Origin: DASZZZ01 sp036260375
GTDB taxonomy: Bacteria; Actinomycetota; CADDZG01; WHSQ01
NCBI GenBank assembly: GCA_036260375.1
Contig: DASZZZ010000014.1
Span: 1-48,202, forward strand
Direction of reading: 5' to 3'
Length of the DNA stretch: 48,202 nt
The position numbers and the translations under genes are program-made. The notes beneath the pieces were generated by a model. That model did no database searches, was not told the origin of the DNA, and saw only the letters and a program-made list of their open reading frames with translations. Below are positions 1-8,357 of this stretch, in pieces (position 1 is the stretch's first letter; each line of letters starts with the position of its first letter).

Positions 1-736
<736 letters not shown>

Positions 737-1285
737 ATGACTCGGAAGCGTGTAGCGATCCTGTTGGCGGTCTTCCTCGGCGCGTCGGTCCTGTCGTTCG
801 CGCCGCAGGCGTCGGCGAGCCACTACTGGTACTGCAGCGGGTCGACCCCGTGGAAGTACGCGAACTACACCGTCTACTTCTACAACGGCGCGCCGGGCGA
901 CTGGTACTACGTCTACCAGGAGGAGACGTTCACCGACTCGAACTCGTGGAACCCGTACACCGATCTGGCCATCACTCAGGTCGGCGCGGCCGGCAGCAGC
1001 GACCACGCGAACGCGTACGCGGGCTACTACGGGGCGACCGGCTGGCTCGGGCTCGCGCAGATCAACCGGACGAGCGGGTGCACGATCCTTCAGGGCACGG
1101 CGTACCTCAACCGGAGCTACCTCGACGGCTACTCGCGCACCGCGCGCAAGCACGTCGCGTGCCAGGAGGTCGGACACCTCTGGGGTCTGAACCACGTCTA
1201 CACCGCGACGTGCATGAACGACTCCGTGACGAGCTACCCGTACCCGAACGCGCACGATCGCGACGCGATCAACGCGATCTACTGA
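737..1285 (+). CDS. Exported matrixin-like putative zinc metalloprotease with QExxH motif
   Basis: The 182-residue protein begins with a signal peptide (charged start, hydrophobic core, ASA cleavage site near residue 27), so it is likely secreted. Residues 143-153 read QEVGHLWGLNH, the matrixin/metzincin zinc site HExGHxxGxxH except that the first His is Gln; Cys159-Met160 may be the Met-turn. The mature part is rich in Tyr, Trp and Asn. I chose ATG 737 because it starts the signal peptide; longer upstream forms are Arg-rich noise. The next gene also encodes an exported protein and follows 16 bases later. A protease fold is likely, but activity is uncertain because of the missing His. Confidence 0.75.
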   Translation: MTRKRVAILLAVFLGASVLSFAPQASASHYWYCSGSTPWKYANYTVYFYNGAPGDWYYVYQEETFTDSNSWNPYTDLAITQVGAAGSSDHANAYAGYYGATGWLGLAQINRTSGCTILQGTAYLNRSYLDGYSRTARKHVACQEVGHLWGLNHVYTATCMNDSVTSYPYPNAHDRDAINAIY

Positions 1286-1301
1286 TCCGGGAGGCCGAAC
1301 G

Positions 1302-1877
1302 TTGACTCTGAATCGCAAGCGTTTCCTCGGAGTGGTTCTCGCGGTCGGGCTCCTGGGGGCCGCGACCGGCGGCGCCGTCGGCGCCATGAAGAAGAGCCAG
1401 GACGCGCGCGTGGTCCACGCGTCGTGGGTCGACGTGTACGAGCGTCCGGGCGCGATGGTCCGCGACGTCGACGCGATCGTCGTCGCACGCTTCCTCGGCG
1501 CGACGCCGGGCCGCGTCGCGACCGGATCGGCCGGTGAGAGCATCCCGTTCGAGCTCGCGAAGTTCGCCGTCGAGCGCTCGCTGAAGGGCACGTCGGCGGC
1601 GACCGTGACGGTCGAGCGGGTCGGCGGCGTCGCCGGCGGACAGCAGGTCGTGTTCGAGTCCGACGGCGGGAGCTACACCGCCGGACAACGCTACGTCCTG
1701 TTCCTGAAGCGTCAGCCCGGCACGGGCTACTACTACCTCGTGAACGACCAGGGTCGTTACACCGTCACGCCGCGCGGTCTCGCGCCGGCGGCGCACCACG
1801 GTGCGGTCGCGGACCGGCTCCGCGGCGCGAGCCTCGCGGGGCTCGACGCACTCGTGGCCCGAACCCTCGGTCGCTGA
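1302..1877 (+). CDS. Exported or membrane-anchored hypothetical protein
   Basis: This 191-residue protein starts at TTG 1302, with GGGAGG at about 1288 as ribosome binding site. Residues 6-28 form a signal peptide or single membrane segment. The rest looks like a small beta-rich domain: an AIVVARFLG strand, a VERSLKG turn and a GQRYVLFLKR strand, a pattern seen in uncharacterised secreted actinobacterial proteins. I recognise no catalytic motif. It lies 16 bases after the metalloprotease-like gene and before a strong hairpin, so the two probably form one transcript; it might be a partner or inhibitor, but nothing in the sequence proves that. Confidence 0.7.
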   Translation: MTLNRKRFLGVVLAVGLLGAATGGAVGAMKKSQDARVVHASWVDVYERPGAMVRDVDAIVVARFLGATPGRVATGSAGESIPFELAKFAVERSLKGTSAATVTVERVGGVAGGQQVVFESDGGSYTAGQRYVLFLKRQPGTGYYYLVNDQGRYTVTPRGLAPAAHHGAVADRLRGASLAGLDALVARTLGR

Positions 1878-1893
1878 CCGAAGCAGGACGCGC

Positions 1894-1919
1894 GGAGGCG
1901 GTCCCGCGGGACCGCCTCC
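1894..1919 (+). terminator. Perfect 26-base palindrome, likely terminator
   Basis: GGAGGCGGTCCC (1894-1905) and GGGACCGCCTCC (1908-1919) are exact complements around a GC centre, 16 bases after the stop at 1877. There is no T-run, as is common in GC-rich actinobacteria. Its place just downstream of the exported-protein pair and before hyuA fits a terminator; a protein-binding palindrome is the alternative. Confidence 0.55.
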
Positions 1920-2012
1920 GGCGCGCCGGACGGTCGTGCGATATGCCATGTGCATGGACGCGACCGGCGGCTTCGCCGCGCGCAGGACGGCGTCAGCGCG
2001 CGTGCCGTGCCC

Positions 2013-3974
2013 GTGAGCGTGCGCGTGGGCGTCGACGTCGGGGGCACGTTCACCGACGTCGTCGTCGTCGACGACGGGCGCGTGCGTACCGCCAAGGTTC
2101 CGTCGACGCCGTCGGACCAGTCGACGGGCGTCATGCGCGCGCTGGAGGCGGCCGGGATCGAGGCGGGCCGCGTCGACGTGCTCGCGCACGGGACGACGGT
2201 CGCGACCAACGCGCTCGTCGAGAGGCGCGGCGCGCGCATCGCCCTCGTCACGACGCACGGCTTCCGCGACGTCGTCGAGATCGGGCGGCAGGACCGGCCG
2301 TCGCTCTACGACCTCGCCGTGCGCCGCCCCCCGCCGCTCGTGCCGCGCGATCTTCGCTTCACCGTGCGCGAGCGGATGGCGCCCGAGGGCGTCGTCGAGG
2401 ACCTGTCCGAGCGCGACGTCGTCGCGGTCGCGGATGCGCTGCGCGCGGGCGACGTCGAGGCGGTCGCCGTGTGCCTGCTGTTCTCGTTCCTGCATCCGGC
2501 CCACGAGCGGCGCGTGGGCGACGCGCTGCGCGCCGCCCTGCCCGACGTGCGCGTGTCCCTGTCGGCCGACGTGCTGCCGCGGATGCGGGAGTACGAGCGC
2601 CTTGCGACGACGGCCGCCGACGCGTACCTCGGTCCGGGCCTCGAGCGCTACCTCGGCAACCTCGCGCGCCGGACCCGGGAGGCCGGCTTCCCGGCGCCGC
2701 TGGTGATGCAGTCGTCGGGAGGGGTCATCCCGCTCGCCGACGCCGGCCGCCACGCCGCGGCGTGCGTGCTCTCGGGCCCCGCAGGGGGCGCCGTCGGAGC
2801 TGCCGGGGCCGCGGCCGCGAGCGGGTGTGGCGACGCCCTCGCGTTCGACATGGGCGGCACGAGCACCGACGTCGCGGCGATCGTCGGAGGGCGGGTCCGG
2901 TCGACGACCGAGGCGACCGTGGCCGGCGTCCCGATCGGCTTGCCCATGGTCGACGTCCATTCGATCGGCGCCGGCGGCGGATCCGTCGCGTGGGTCGACT
3001 CCGGCGGCGCGCTCCGCGTCGGCCCGCGCTCCGCGGGCGCGGAGCCGGGACCGGCGAGCTACGGCCGCGGCGGCGTGGAGCCGACGGTGACCGACGCGTC
3101 GGTGGCGCTGGGTTGGCTCGCCGACGGCGCGCGCCTCGGCGACGAGGTGACGTTGAGCCGCCGCGCCGCCGAGGACGCGCTCGGCGCGCTCGGGCGCGGG
3201 CTCGGGCTCGACGTCACGCAGACCGCGCTCGGAGTGACGCGCGTGGCGCACGCCGAGATGGGACGCGCGCTGCGGGTCGTGTCGGTCGAGCGAGGCCTCG
3301 ACCCGCGCTCGTTCGCGCTCGTCGCGTTCGGCGGCGCGGGGCCGATGCACGCGTGCGCGCTCGCGGACGAGCTCGGCATACGCCGCGTCCTCGTCCCGCG
3401 CGCGAGTGGGGTGCTGAGCGCGCTGGGGCTCGCGACTTCGAGCCTCAGACGCGACTACGTGCGCGCCCTGCCGCGCGTCGACGCGCGCGACGAGGCGCGC
3501 GTAGGCGCGGCGCTCGACGAGATCGAGCGGCGCGCCCGCGACGGTCTCGACGGGGCCGCCGTGGAGCGCCTCGCGGACGTCCGCTACCGAGGGCAGGCAT
3601 TCGAGCTGACCGTCCCGGCGGCGCGCGTCGAGCGCGTCGTCGAGGAGTTCCACGACGCGCACGAGCGGCGCTACGGACACCGCGTCGACGACCATCCGGT
3701 CGAGGTCGTGGCGGTGCGCGCGGTCGCGACCGCGGCCGGGGCCGCGGCCGCGGCCGCGGCTCCGGGGGCGGACGCGCCGGCGCGGCCCCCGTCGCGACGA
3801 CGCGTGTGCTTCGAGGGCGCGTGGGCCGACGCGCTCGTCCTCGCGGGCGCAGCGCGCGGAGCGCGCGTCGAGGGACCGGCGATCGTGGAGCTCGCGGAGT
3901 CGACGTGCGTCGTGCCGCCCGCGTGGCGCGGCGCAGTCGACGACGCGGGCGCGCTCGTCCTGGAACGCGCGTGA
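2013..3974 (+). CDS. hyuA: Hydantoinase/oxoprolinase family protein, subunit A
   Basis: This is the ATP-binding subunit of an N-methylhydantoinase/5-oxoprolinase/acetone-carboxylase-type enzyme, which opens a lactam or activates a carbonyl with ATP. The 653-residue product has the Hydant_A N-terminal signature DVGGTFTD at residues 8-15 and the second ASKHA phosphate motif DMGGTSTD near 279, and the length is normal for HyuA. I chose GTG 2013 because family members start right before the DVGGTFTD strand; GTG 1950 is also open, and neither has a clear Shine-Dalgarno. The stop overlaps the hyuB start by four bases, so the subunits are probably translationally coupled. The substrate cannot be told from sequence. 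Confidence 0.88.
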   Translation: MSVRVGVDVGGTFTDVVVVDDGRVRTAKVPSTPSDQSTGVMRALEAAGIEAGRVDVLAHGTTVATNALVERRGARIALVTTHGFRDVVEIGRQDRPSLYDLAVRRPPPLVPRDLRFTVRERMAPEGVVEDLSERDVVAVADALRAGDVEAVAVCLLFSFLHPAHERRVGDALRAALPDVRVSLSADVLPRMREYERLATTAADAYLGPGLERYLGNLARRTREAGFPAPLVMQSSGGVIPLADAGRHAAACVLSGPAGGAVGAAGAAAASGCGDALAFDMGGTSTDVAAIVGGRVRSTTEATVAGVPIGLPMVDVHSIGAGGGSVAWVDSGGALRVGPRSAGAEPGPASYGRGGVEPTVTDASVALGWLADGARLGDEVTLSRRAAEDALGALGRGLGLDVTQTALGVTRVAHAEMGRALRVVSVERGLDPRSFALVAFGGAGPMHACALADELGIRRVLVPRASGVLSALGLATSSLRRDYVRALPRVDARDEARVGAALDEIERRARDGLDGAAVERLADVRYRGQAFELTVPAARVERVVEEFHDAHERRYGHRVDDHPVEVVAVRAVATAAGAAAAAAAPGADAPARPPSRRRVCFEGAWADALVLAGAARGARVEGPAIVELAESTCVVPPAWRGAVDDAGALVLERA

Positions 3975-5530
3975 GCGGTCCCGTCCGGCCGGCCGGCGAC
4001 CTCGATCCCGTCACCCTGTCGGTGCTGTCGAGCGCGCTGCGCGGCGTGGCACAGGAGATGGGCGCGGTCCTCGTGCGCAGCGCGCACTCGTCGAACATCA
4101 AGGAGCGGCGAGACTGCTCCGCGGCGCTGTTCGACGCCGACGGCCGGCTCGTCGCGCAGGCCGAGCACATTCCCGTGCACCTCGGGGCGATGCCGGAAGC
4201 GGTCGCCGCCGTCATCGCGAGGGACCCGGCGCCGGGCGACGTCTTCGTCGTCAACGACCCGTTCGAGGGCGGCACGCACCTGCCCGACGTCACGCTGGTG
4301 TCGCCGGTCCTCGCCGGAGATGACGTCGTCGCGTACGCCGCGACGCGCGCCCATCACTCCGACGTCGGCGGCATGCGCCCGGGTTCGATGCCGGCCGACT
4401 CGCGCGAGCTGGTGCAGGAGGGCCTCGTCATACCGCCGGTGAGGCTCGTGGCGGGAGGCCGCTACGTCGACGACGTCCTGCGGATCGTGCTCGCCAACGT
4501 CCGCACTCCCGACGTCCGTCTCGGCGACCTGCGGGCGCAGCGCGCCGCACACGCGCTCGCGGAGCGGCGCGTCGCCGAGCTCGCGCGGCGCTGGGGCGTC
4601 GAAGTGCTCGTCGCGTCGTTCGGCGCCGTCGTCGACTACGCCGAACGCCGCACGCGCGCCGCGCTCGCCGAACTGCCCGACGGGGACTACGACGCCGGCG
4701 GCGAGATCGAGGGCGACGGCGTGACCGACGACGACGTGCCGTTGCGCGTGCGCGTGTCGATCCGCGGCGACGAGATCGTCGTCGACTTCGCCGGCACCGC
4801 CGGGGCGGTCGCCGGCAACGTCAACTGTCCGCTCGCGGTGACGCGCGCCGCGTGCCTGTTCGCGCTGCGCGTCGTGCTGCCGCCCGACGTCCCCGCGAGC
4901 GCCGGCGTCGCGGCCCCGCTCGAGATCCGGGCGCCGGCCGGCAGCCTCGTGAACGCGGCGCGACCGTCGGCGGTCGTCGCCGGCAACGTCGAGACGAGCC
5001 AGCGCATCGCCGACGTCGTGCTGTCTGCGCTCGCGGGGGCCGCCGACGTCCCCGCGGCCGGCCAGGGCACCATGAACAACGTCGTGATCGGGGGCCGCGG
5101 GTGGACGTACTACGAGACGATCGGCGGAGGCCAGGGCGCGTCGAGCCGGGGGCCGGGTGACTCGGGCGTCCACGTCGGGATGAGCAACACGCTCAACACG
5201 CCGGTCGAGGCGCTCGAGCTCGAGTACCCGCTGCGCGTCGAGCGCCTCGAGCTCGTCTACGGGACCGGGGGCGACGGGCTCCACCGCGGCGGCGACGGCG
5301 TCGTGCGCGCGGTCCGCATCCTGGAGCCCGCGTCGCTGTCGCTGCTGACCGACCGGCGCCGCCACGGCCCGGAGGGCCGCGCGCGCGGCGGGCCGGCGAC
5401 GCCCGGCGCCAACCTCGTGAACGGCGGTGCGGTCGCGCCGAAGGCGAACGTCGAGCTCCACGCGGGCGACGTGGTGGAGGTCCGCACGCCGGGTGGCGGC
5501 GGCTGGGGGCGGCCCGTCACGAACGGGTGA
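3971..5530 (+). CDS. hyuB: Hydantoinase B/oxoprolinase family protein, subunit B
   Basis: This 519-residue partner of the preceding subunit has the Hydantoinase_B hallmarks: KERRDCSAALFD near residue 40, the VNDPFEGGTHLPD metal-site stretch near 95, HHSDVGG near 125, and the C-terminal GGxG-rich end TPGGGGWG. The GTG start overlaps the hyuA stop as GTGA. The last 14 bases overlap the end of the convergent gene on the minus strand. The pair probably forms an ATP-dependent cytoplasmic amidohydrolase acting on hydantoins, 5-oxoproline or a related cyclic amide; the exact substrate is open. Confidence 0.9.
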   Translation: MSGPVRPAGDLDPVTLSVLSSALRGVAQEMGAVLVRSAHSSNIKERRDCSAALFDADGRLVAQAEHIPVHLGAMPEAVAAVIARDPAPGDVFVVNDPFEGGTHLPDVTLVSPVLAGDDVVAYAATRAHHSDVGGMRPGSMPADSRELVQEGLVIPPVRLVAGGRYVDDVLRIVLANVRTPDVRLGDLRAQRAAHALAERRVAELARRWGVEVLVASFGAVVDYAERRTRAALAELPDGDYDAGGEIEGDGVTDDDVPLRVRVSIRGDEIVVDFAGTAGAVAGNVNCPLAVTRAACLFALRVVLPPDVPASAGVAAPLEIRAPAGSLVNAARPSAVVAGNVETSQRIADVVLSALAGAADVPAAGQGTMNNVVIGGRGWTYYETIGGGQGASSRGPGDSGVHVGMSNTLNTPVEALELEYPLRVERLELVYGTGGDGLHRGGDGVVRAVRILEPASLSLLTDRRRHGPEGRARGGPATPGANLVNGGAVAPKANVELHAGDVVEVRTPGGGGWGRPVTNG

Positions 5531-5993
5531 CGACGGCCAGCTCCCCGTAGCGGTACCCGTAGAACAGATCGGACACGCGCCTCGCTCCGACGGCGAGGAT
5601 CGCGGTGGGCGGGCCGTCGGCGACGGGCGGACGGATCTCGGTCAGCGTCGCGCCGGCGACGAGCCGCTGCACGCGCGGCCGCGCGGTGACGCGCGGCCCC
5701 CACGCGACCCACACGTCGACGCGCGTTCCGGGGGGCGTGTCGAGCGCGAGCCCGCCGAGGGCGGGCGCGGGGATGGCGAACGAGCGGGTCGGCACCGGCG
5801 CCGGCGCGTCGTTCGGCTGCTGCGGACGCGGCACGGGCGCCGGGCCGGTCGCGGCAGGCGCCGTGCCGGTCGCCGCGGACGCCGGATCGGCGGACCCCGA
5901 TCCTTCCGGGCGGGGCGCCGCGACGTTCCACACCGCGGCGACGGCGGCGATGGTGACGACGACGGCGGCGAGGCGCCTGGCTCTCCTAGACAT
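5517..5993 (-). CDS. Membrane-anchored CpaB/RcpC-like protein
   Basis: The 158-residue protein has an Arg-rich start, one membrane segment at about 8-25, a Pro/Ala-rich linker to about 75 and a C-terminal beta-rich domain. That domain (TRVDVWVAWGP, then LVAGATLTEI, then TAILAVGARRVSDLFYGYRYGELAVV) resembles the end of CpaB/RcpC pilus-assembly proteins, where a strand pattern TxxLAVxxxxxxxLxxAxxxGxLxLV recurs. The classical SAF part is not evident. It lies downstream of the LysM gene on the same strand, separated by a large inverted repeat that abuts its start codon. Its position near the Tad operon supports a pilus or cell-envelope role, but the family call is tentative. Confidence 0.6.
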   Translation of the reverse strand: MSRRARRLAAVVVTIAAVAAVWNVAAPRPEGSGSADPASAATGTAPAATGPAPVPRPQQPNDAPAPVPTRSFAIPAPALGGLALDTPPGTRVDVWVAWGPRVTARPRVQRLVAGATLTEIRPPVADGPPTAILAVGARRVSDLFYGYRYGELAVVTRS

Positions 5994-6061
5994 CCTGCAG
6001 GGACGCCACCTTCGTGGCTCGGGCCGCGCTCCCGGGACCGTGTCGGGTGGCGCCCTGCAGG
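5994..6061 (-). repeat. 16-bp inverted repeat filling the gap between two minus-strand genes
   Basis: CCTGCAGGG (5994-6002), one bulged A, then CGCCACC (6004-6010) pair with GGTGGCG (6046-6052) and CCCTGCAGG (6053-6061). The 35-base loop is itself GC-rich. The structure begins directly next to the ATG of the CpaB-like gene and ends 7 bases from the stop of the LysM gene. It could be an attenuator, an RNA stop for exonucleases, or a start-codon-masking hairpin. Confidence 0.7.
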
Positions 6062-6068
6062 AAACCGT

Positions 6069-6614
6069 TCACGACCGCCACGCCGGGAGCACGAGACGCT
6101 GACCCGGCACGATCACGTCGGGGTCGTCGCCGACGACGGCGCGGTTCGCCGAGTGGATGCGCGGCCAGTACGACGCGATGGCCCCGGGGTCGTCGCCCAC
6201 GACGGTCGCCGCGATCGACCACAGCGTGTCGCCGCGCCGCACGACGTGGACGCCCGCGTGGCGCGCGCCACGTCGAGACGAAGTACTCGGTGCTCCGGTG
6301 TCGCGACGCGCCCCCCTGGCGCGCGGCGCGCCGTCGTCGTCGCCCGATGCACGCGGGCGCTCCGCCGGGGCGCCGTGCGCGTCGACGCCCGCCCCGGCCC
6401 GGTCGAGCGGGGGAGGAGGGGGAGCCCCTCTCGAGCCGGACCAGGGCGGCGCCGGTGCGTCGCTCCGCTCCGGCGGGGGAGACGGGAGCGGAGCACGCAC
6501 GCGCGCACGACTCGGGGCGGACGCGAGCGTCACCGCGCCGCACGCCACGGCGGCGAAGGCAGGCAGGGCGCGACGCCGCAGCCACCGCCGTCGCATCCGT
6601 TCCCCGACCGTCAT
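6069..6614 (-). CDS. Membrane-anchored LysM-domain protein
   Basis: This 181-residue protein has an Arg-rich cytoplasmic start, a membrane segment at about 16-33, a long Pro/Ala/Arg-rich low-complexity linker (about 34-120) and a C-terminal LysM domain from about residue 123 (HVVRRGDTLWSIA ... VIVPGQRLVLP). LysM binds peptidoglycan or other GlcNAc polymers, so the protein probably tethers to the cell wall from the membrane. ATG 6614 is used; upstream is an unusually AT-rich divergent promoter region. It lies in tandem with the CpaB-like gene and divergent from the LSm-like gene, close to the Tad pilus operon, and may help anchor the pilus in the wall (inference). Confidence 0.82.
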   Translation of the reverse strand: MTVGERMRRRWLRRRALPAFAAVACGAVTLASAPSRARVRAPLPSPPPERSDAPAPPWSGSRGAPPPPPLDRAGAGVDAHGAPAERPRASGDDDGAPRARGARRDTGAPSTSSRRGARHAGVHVVRRGDTLWSIAATVVGDDPGAIASYWPRIHSANRAVVGDDPDVIVPGQRLVLPAWRS

Positions 6615-6637
6615 CGTCGCTTCGTCGCTCCTTCCAT

Positions 6638-6721
6638 ATCGTAGAGTCGCTATAAAGCCGTTTGCCTGCGTTTGCGTGTCTTACGGCCCGTATGTTTATA
6701 TGCCGGTATGCCGCTTGTCAA
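6638..6721 (-). promoter_or_regulatory. AT-rich intergenic promoter region for the LysM gene
   Basis: On the minus strand a TTGACA (6721-6716) is followed after 15 bases by TATAAA (6700-6695), and closer to the gene there is TACGAT (6643-6638) with GGAAGGAG behind it. The 6615-6811 gap is the most AT-rich part of the window and serves two divergent genes. Which hexamer is used cannot be told. Confidence 0.4.
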
Positions 6722-6811
6722 CACTTCGATGCGATTTGCGTTGCTTGCTCCGGTTGTGCGACTATGCGAAGCGCCGACGCGAGCAGAGGAAGCGAGCGCA
6801 CGGAGGCGGAC

Positions 6812-7309
6812 GTGACGAGAGACGGACTGGAGCGCTACATCGCCACGCTCGACGCCGCGTTCGACGCGGCGGTCGCGCGTGAGGAGGACGAGGCGGCCTC
6901 GGACCTGGCGTTCAGCCTCGTGCAGGATCGGTCGCTGCGAGAGCGGCTCGCGCGCGCCGGTGAAGCGGGCGTCGTCGTCGCCGAGGGTCGGATCGAACCG
7001 GTGTCCGCGGTCGGCGCGGACTACGTCGCCGCGGGCGATCCCGCGTCGATCGCCGTGCCGCTGCGCGTCGCCGAGGTGGTGTGGCGCGACGGGCGCGGCG
7101 CACGTCCCGCGACGCTCGACGGCACGCTGCTGGAGCTACTGAGGTCGTGGGCGCGCGCCGGCGCCGGTACGACGATCGACACGATCCGGGCGTCGTGGAA
7201 CGGCCGGCTGGTGGCCGCGGGCCGCGACCACGTCGTCGTGCGGAGCCGCGGACGCGACGTCGCCGTGGCGCTCGGCGCGCTGGTGGCCGCCCGGAGGGAC
7301 GAGCCGTGA
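6812..7309 (+). CDS. Conserved actinobacterial hypothetical, LSm-like barrel
   Basis: This 165-residue protein has an N-terminal helical segment (about 1-40) followed by a small beta domain with the pattern LRERLARAGEAGVVVAEG, then VSAVGADYVAAG, then VPLRVAEVV. Similar short proteins, often misnamed regulators, occur beside BldC-type genes in actinobacteria; the function is unknown. I chose GTG 6812 because GGAGG at 6802-6806 is ideally spaced; longer forms run through the AT-rich promoter region. A possible promoter is TTGCTT (6741) with TATGCG (6763). The gene is convergent with the BldC-like gene, the stops being 2 bases apart. Confidence 0.7.
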   Translation: MTRDGLERYIATLDAAFDAAVAREEDEAASDLAFSLVQDRSLRERLARAGEAGVVVAEGRIEPVSAVGADYVAAGDPASIAVPLRVAEVVWRDGRGARPATLDGTLLELLRSWARAGAGTTIDTIRASWNGRLVAAGRDHVVVRSRGRDVAVALGALVAARRDEP

Positions 7310-7311
7310 CG

Positions 7312-7587
7312 TCAGGGACGGTCGCGCGGGTTGAGCGGATGCGCGCGCGTCCACGCCTCGGTCTCCTCGTGGAGCCGGTCGACGTAGGCCTCGAGCTGGC
7401 GCCGGTCGACGCGCCATTGCCCCCGGCCGCCGATCTTGATCGCGGGAAGCTCGCCGCTGCGGACGAGGGCGTACGCCTGCGGGACGCTGACGTTGAGGTA
7501 GACGGCGACGTCCTCCAGCGTGAGGAAACGGGGCTCGATGCCGGGGGTCCGGCCGCGCCGCTCGGAGGGCTCGTCGTTGGGCGCCAC
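7312..7587 (-). CDS. BldC/excisionase-type helix-turn-helix regulator
   Basis: The 91-residue protein carries a winged HTH_17 (MerR-like) domain at about 20-70: LTLEDVAVYLNVSVPQAYALVR, the recognition helix, and the wing LPAIKIGGRGQWRV. Length and layout match BldC and other small actinobacterial regulators with head-to-tail DNA binding; phage excisionases share the fold. GTG 7587 sits exactly six bases after a TATCGT hexamer on the same strand (7599-7594), so the mRNA is probably leaderless. It is divergent from the Tad operon, whose first gene starts about 95 bases away, making it a candidate regulator of the pilus genes. Confidence 0.83.
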   Translation of the reverse strand: MAPNDEPSERRGRTPGIEPRFLTLEDVAVYLNVSVPQAYALVRSGELPAIKIGGRGQWRVDRRQLEAYVDRLHEETEAWTRAHPLNPRDRP

Positions 7588-7593
7588 GGCGGG

Positions 7594-7599
7594 ACGATA
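7594..7599 (-). promoter_or_regulatory. -10 hexamer TATCGT, leaderless start of the BldC-like gene
   Basis: TATCGT on the minus strand is followed by six bases and then the GTG at 7587, so a transcript starting at normal distance would begin at or next to the start codon. No Shine-Dalgarno is present. Confidence 0.5.
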
Positions 7600-7682
7600 A
7601 CACCGCTTGTGGCGCGACGCCGGGGTTTCGACCGGTTTGCGGCCGTTTGCCGCCCCACCTCCGCCGTGCGGCCGAGGTCGTG

Positions 7683-8357
7683 ATGGACGTCGCCCGCGCG
7701 CGCAGGATCGAGCGACCCGCGTGGCTCAACGCCCGCACCGTGGCCGGCGCGCTTCTGTTCGCGCTCGCGTTCGTCTCCGGGCAGCGATTGCTGGCCGACG
7801 CGCGCACGACCGTCCCCGCGTGGGTCGCGGCCCGCGATCTCGCAACCGGCACGCTCGTCACGGCCGACGACCTGCGGGCCGTCGACGTCAGGCTGCCGGC
7901 CGAGGTCGTGTCGCGCTACGTCACGACGCCCGAGGACGTCACCGGGGCCCGTCTCGCCCGCCCGGTGGCCGCCGGAGAGCTCGTGCCGTCGGACGCGCTC
8001 GCGGCGGAGGGCCCCGCGGACGCGACCGCCGTCACGGTCCCGGTCGCGCCCGAGCATGCGGCGGGCGGGGCGCTGAGGCCCGGCGACCGGGTCGTCGTCT
8101 ACGCCACGTTCGACGCGCGCGGCGCCGACGCGCGCACCGTCCCCGTCGTCCAGGGCGCGGAGGTCGTCGGCGTGGTCGCCGCGGGCGGGCTCGTCGCCGA
8201 CGACGAGACGATCGCGGCCGTGACGCTCGGCGTGCCGCAGCGGGACGCGGCGCGGCTTGCGTTCGCGGCGCGCAACGCGGAGCTCGACGTCGTGCTGCAG
8301 ACCGGCGTGCCCGGCGCCTACGACGGCGCCGCCGTGCGCGCGGGGGACTTCCCGTGA
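7683..8357 (+). CDS. cpaB: Flp pilus assembly protein CpaB/RcpC (SAF domain)
   Basis: The 224-residue protein has an N-terminal membrane segment (about 18-38), then a SAF domain (PAWVAARDLATGTLVTADDLRAV, about 45-105, ending in RPVAAGELVPSDAL) and an RcpC-like beta domain (LRPGDRVVVYATFD ... ETIAAVTLGV). CpaB/RcpC is a periplasmic or extracytoplasmic assembly factor of Tad pili. ATG 7683 is chosen since it precedes the membrane helix; a TTG at 7647 would add 12 residues. It is the first gene of a run of nine, all joined by 4-base overlaps, and ends in GTGA shared with the next gene. Confidence 0.85.
   Translation: MDVARARRIERPAWLNARTVAGALLFALAFVSGQRLLADARTTVPAWVAARDLATGTLVTADDLRAVDVRLPAEVVSRYVTTPEDVTGARLARPVAAGELVPSDALAAEGPADATAVTVPVAPEHAAGGALRPGDRVVVYATFDARGADARTVPVVQGAEVVGVVAAGGLVADDETIAAVTLGVPQRDAARLAFAARNAELDVVLQTGVPGAYDGAAVRAGDFP

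Noticed and set aside
1943..3970. Extension of hyuB upstream through hyuA
   Set aside because: It is a different frame over hyuA with no domain; the HyuB family starts at the GTG overlapping the hyuA stop.
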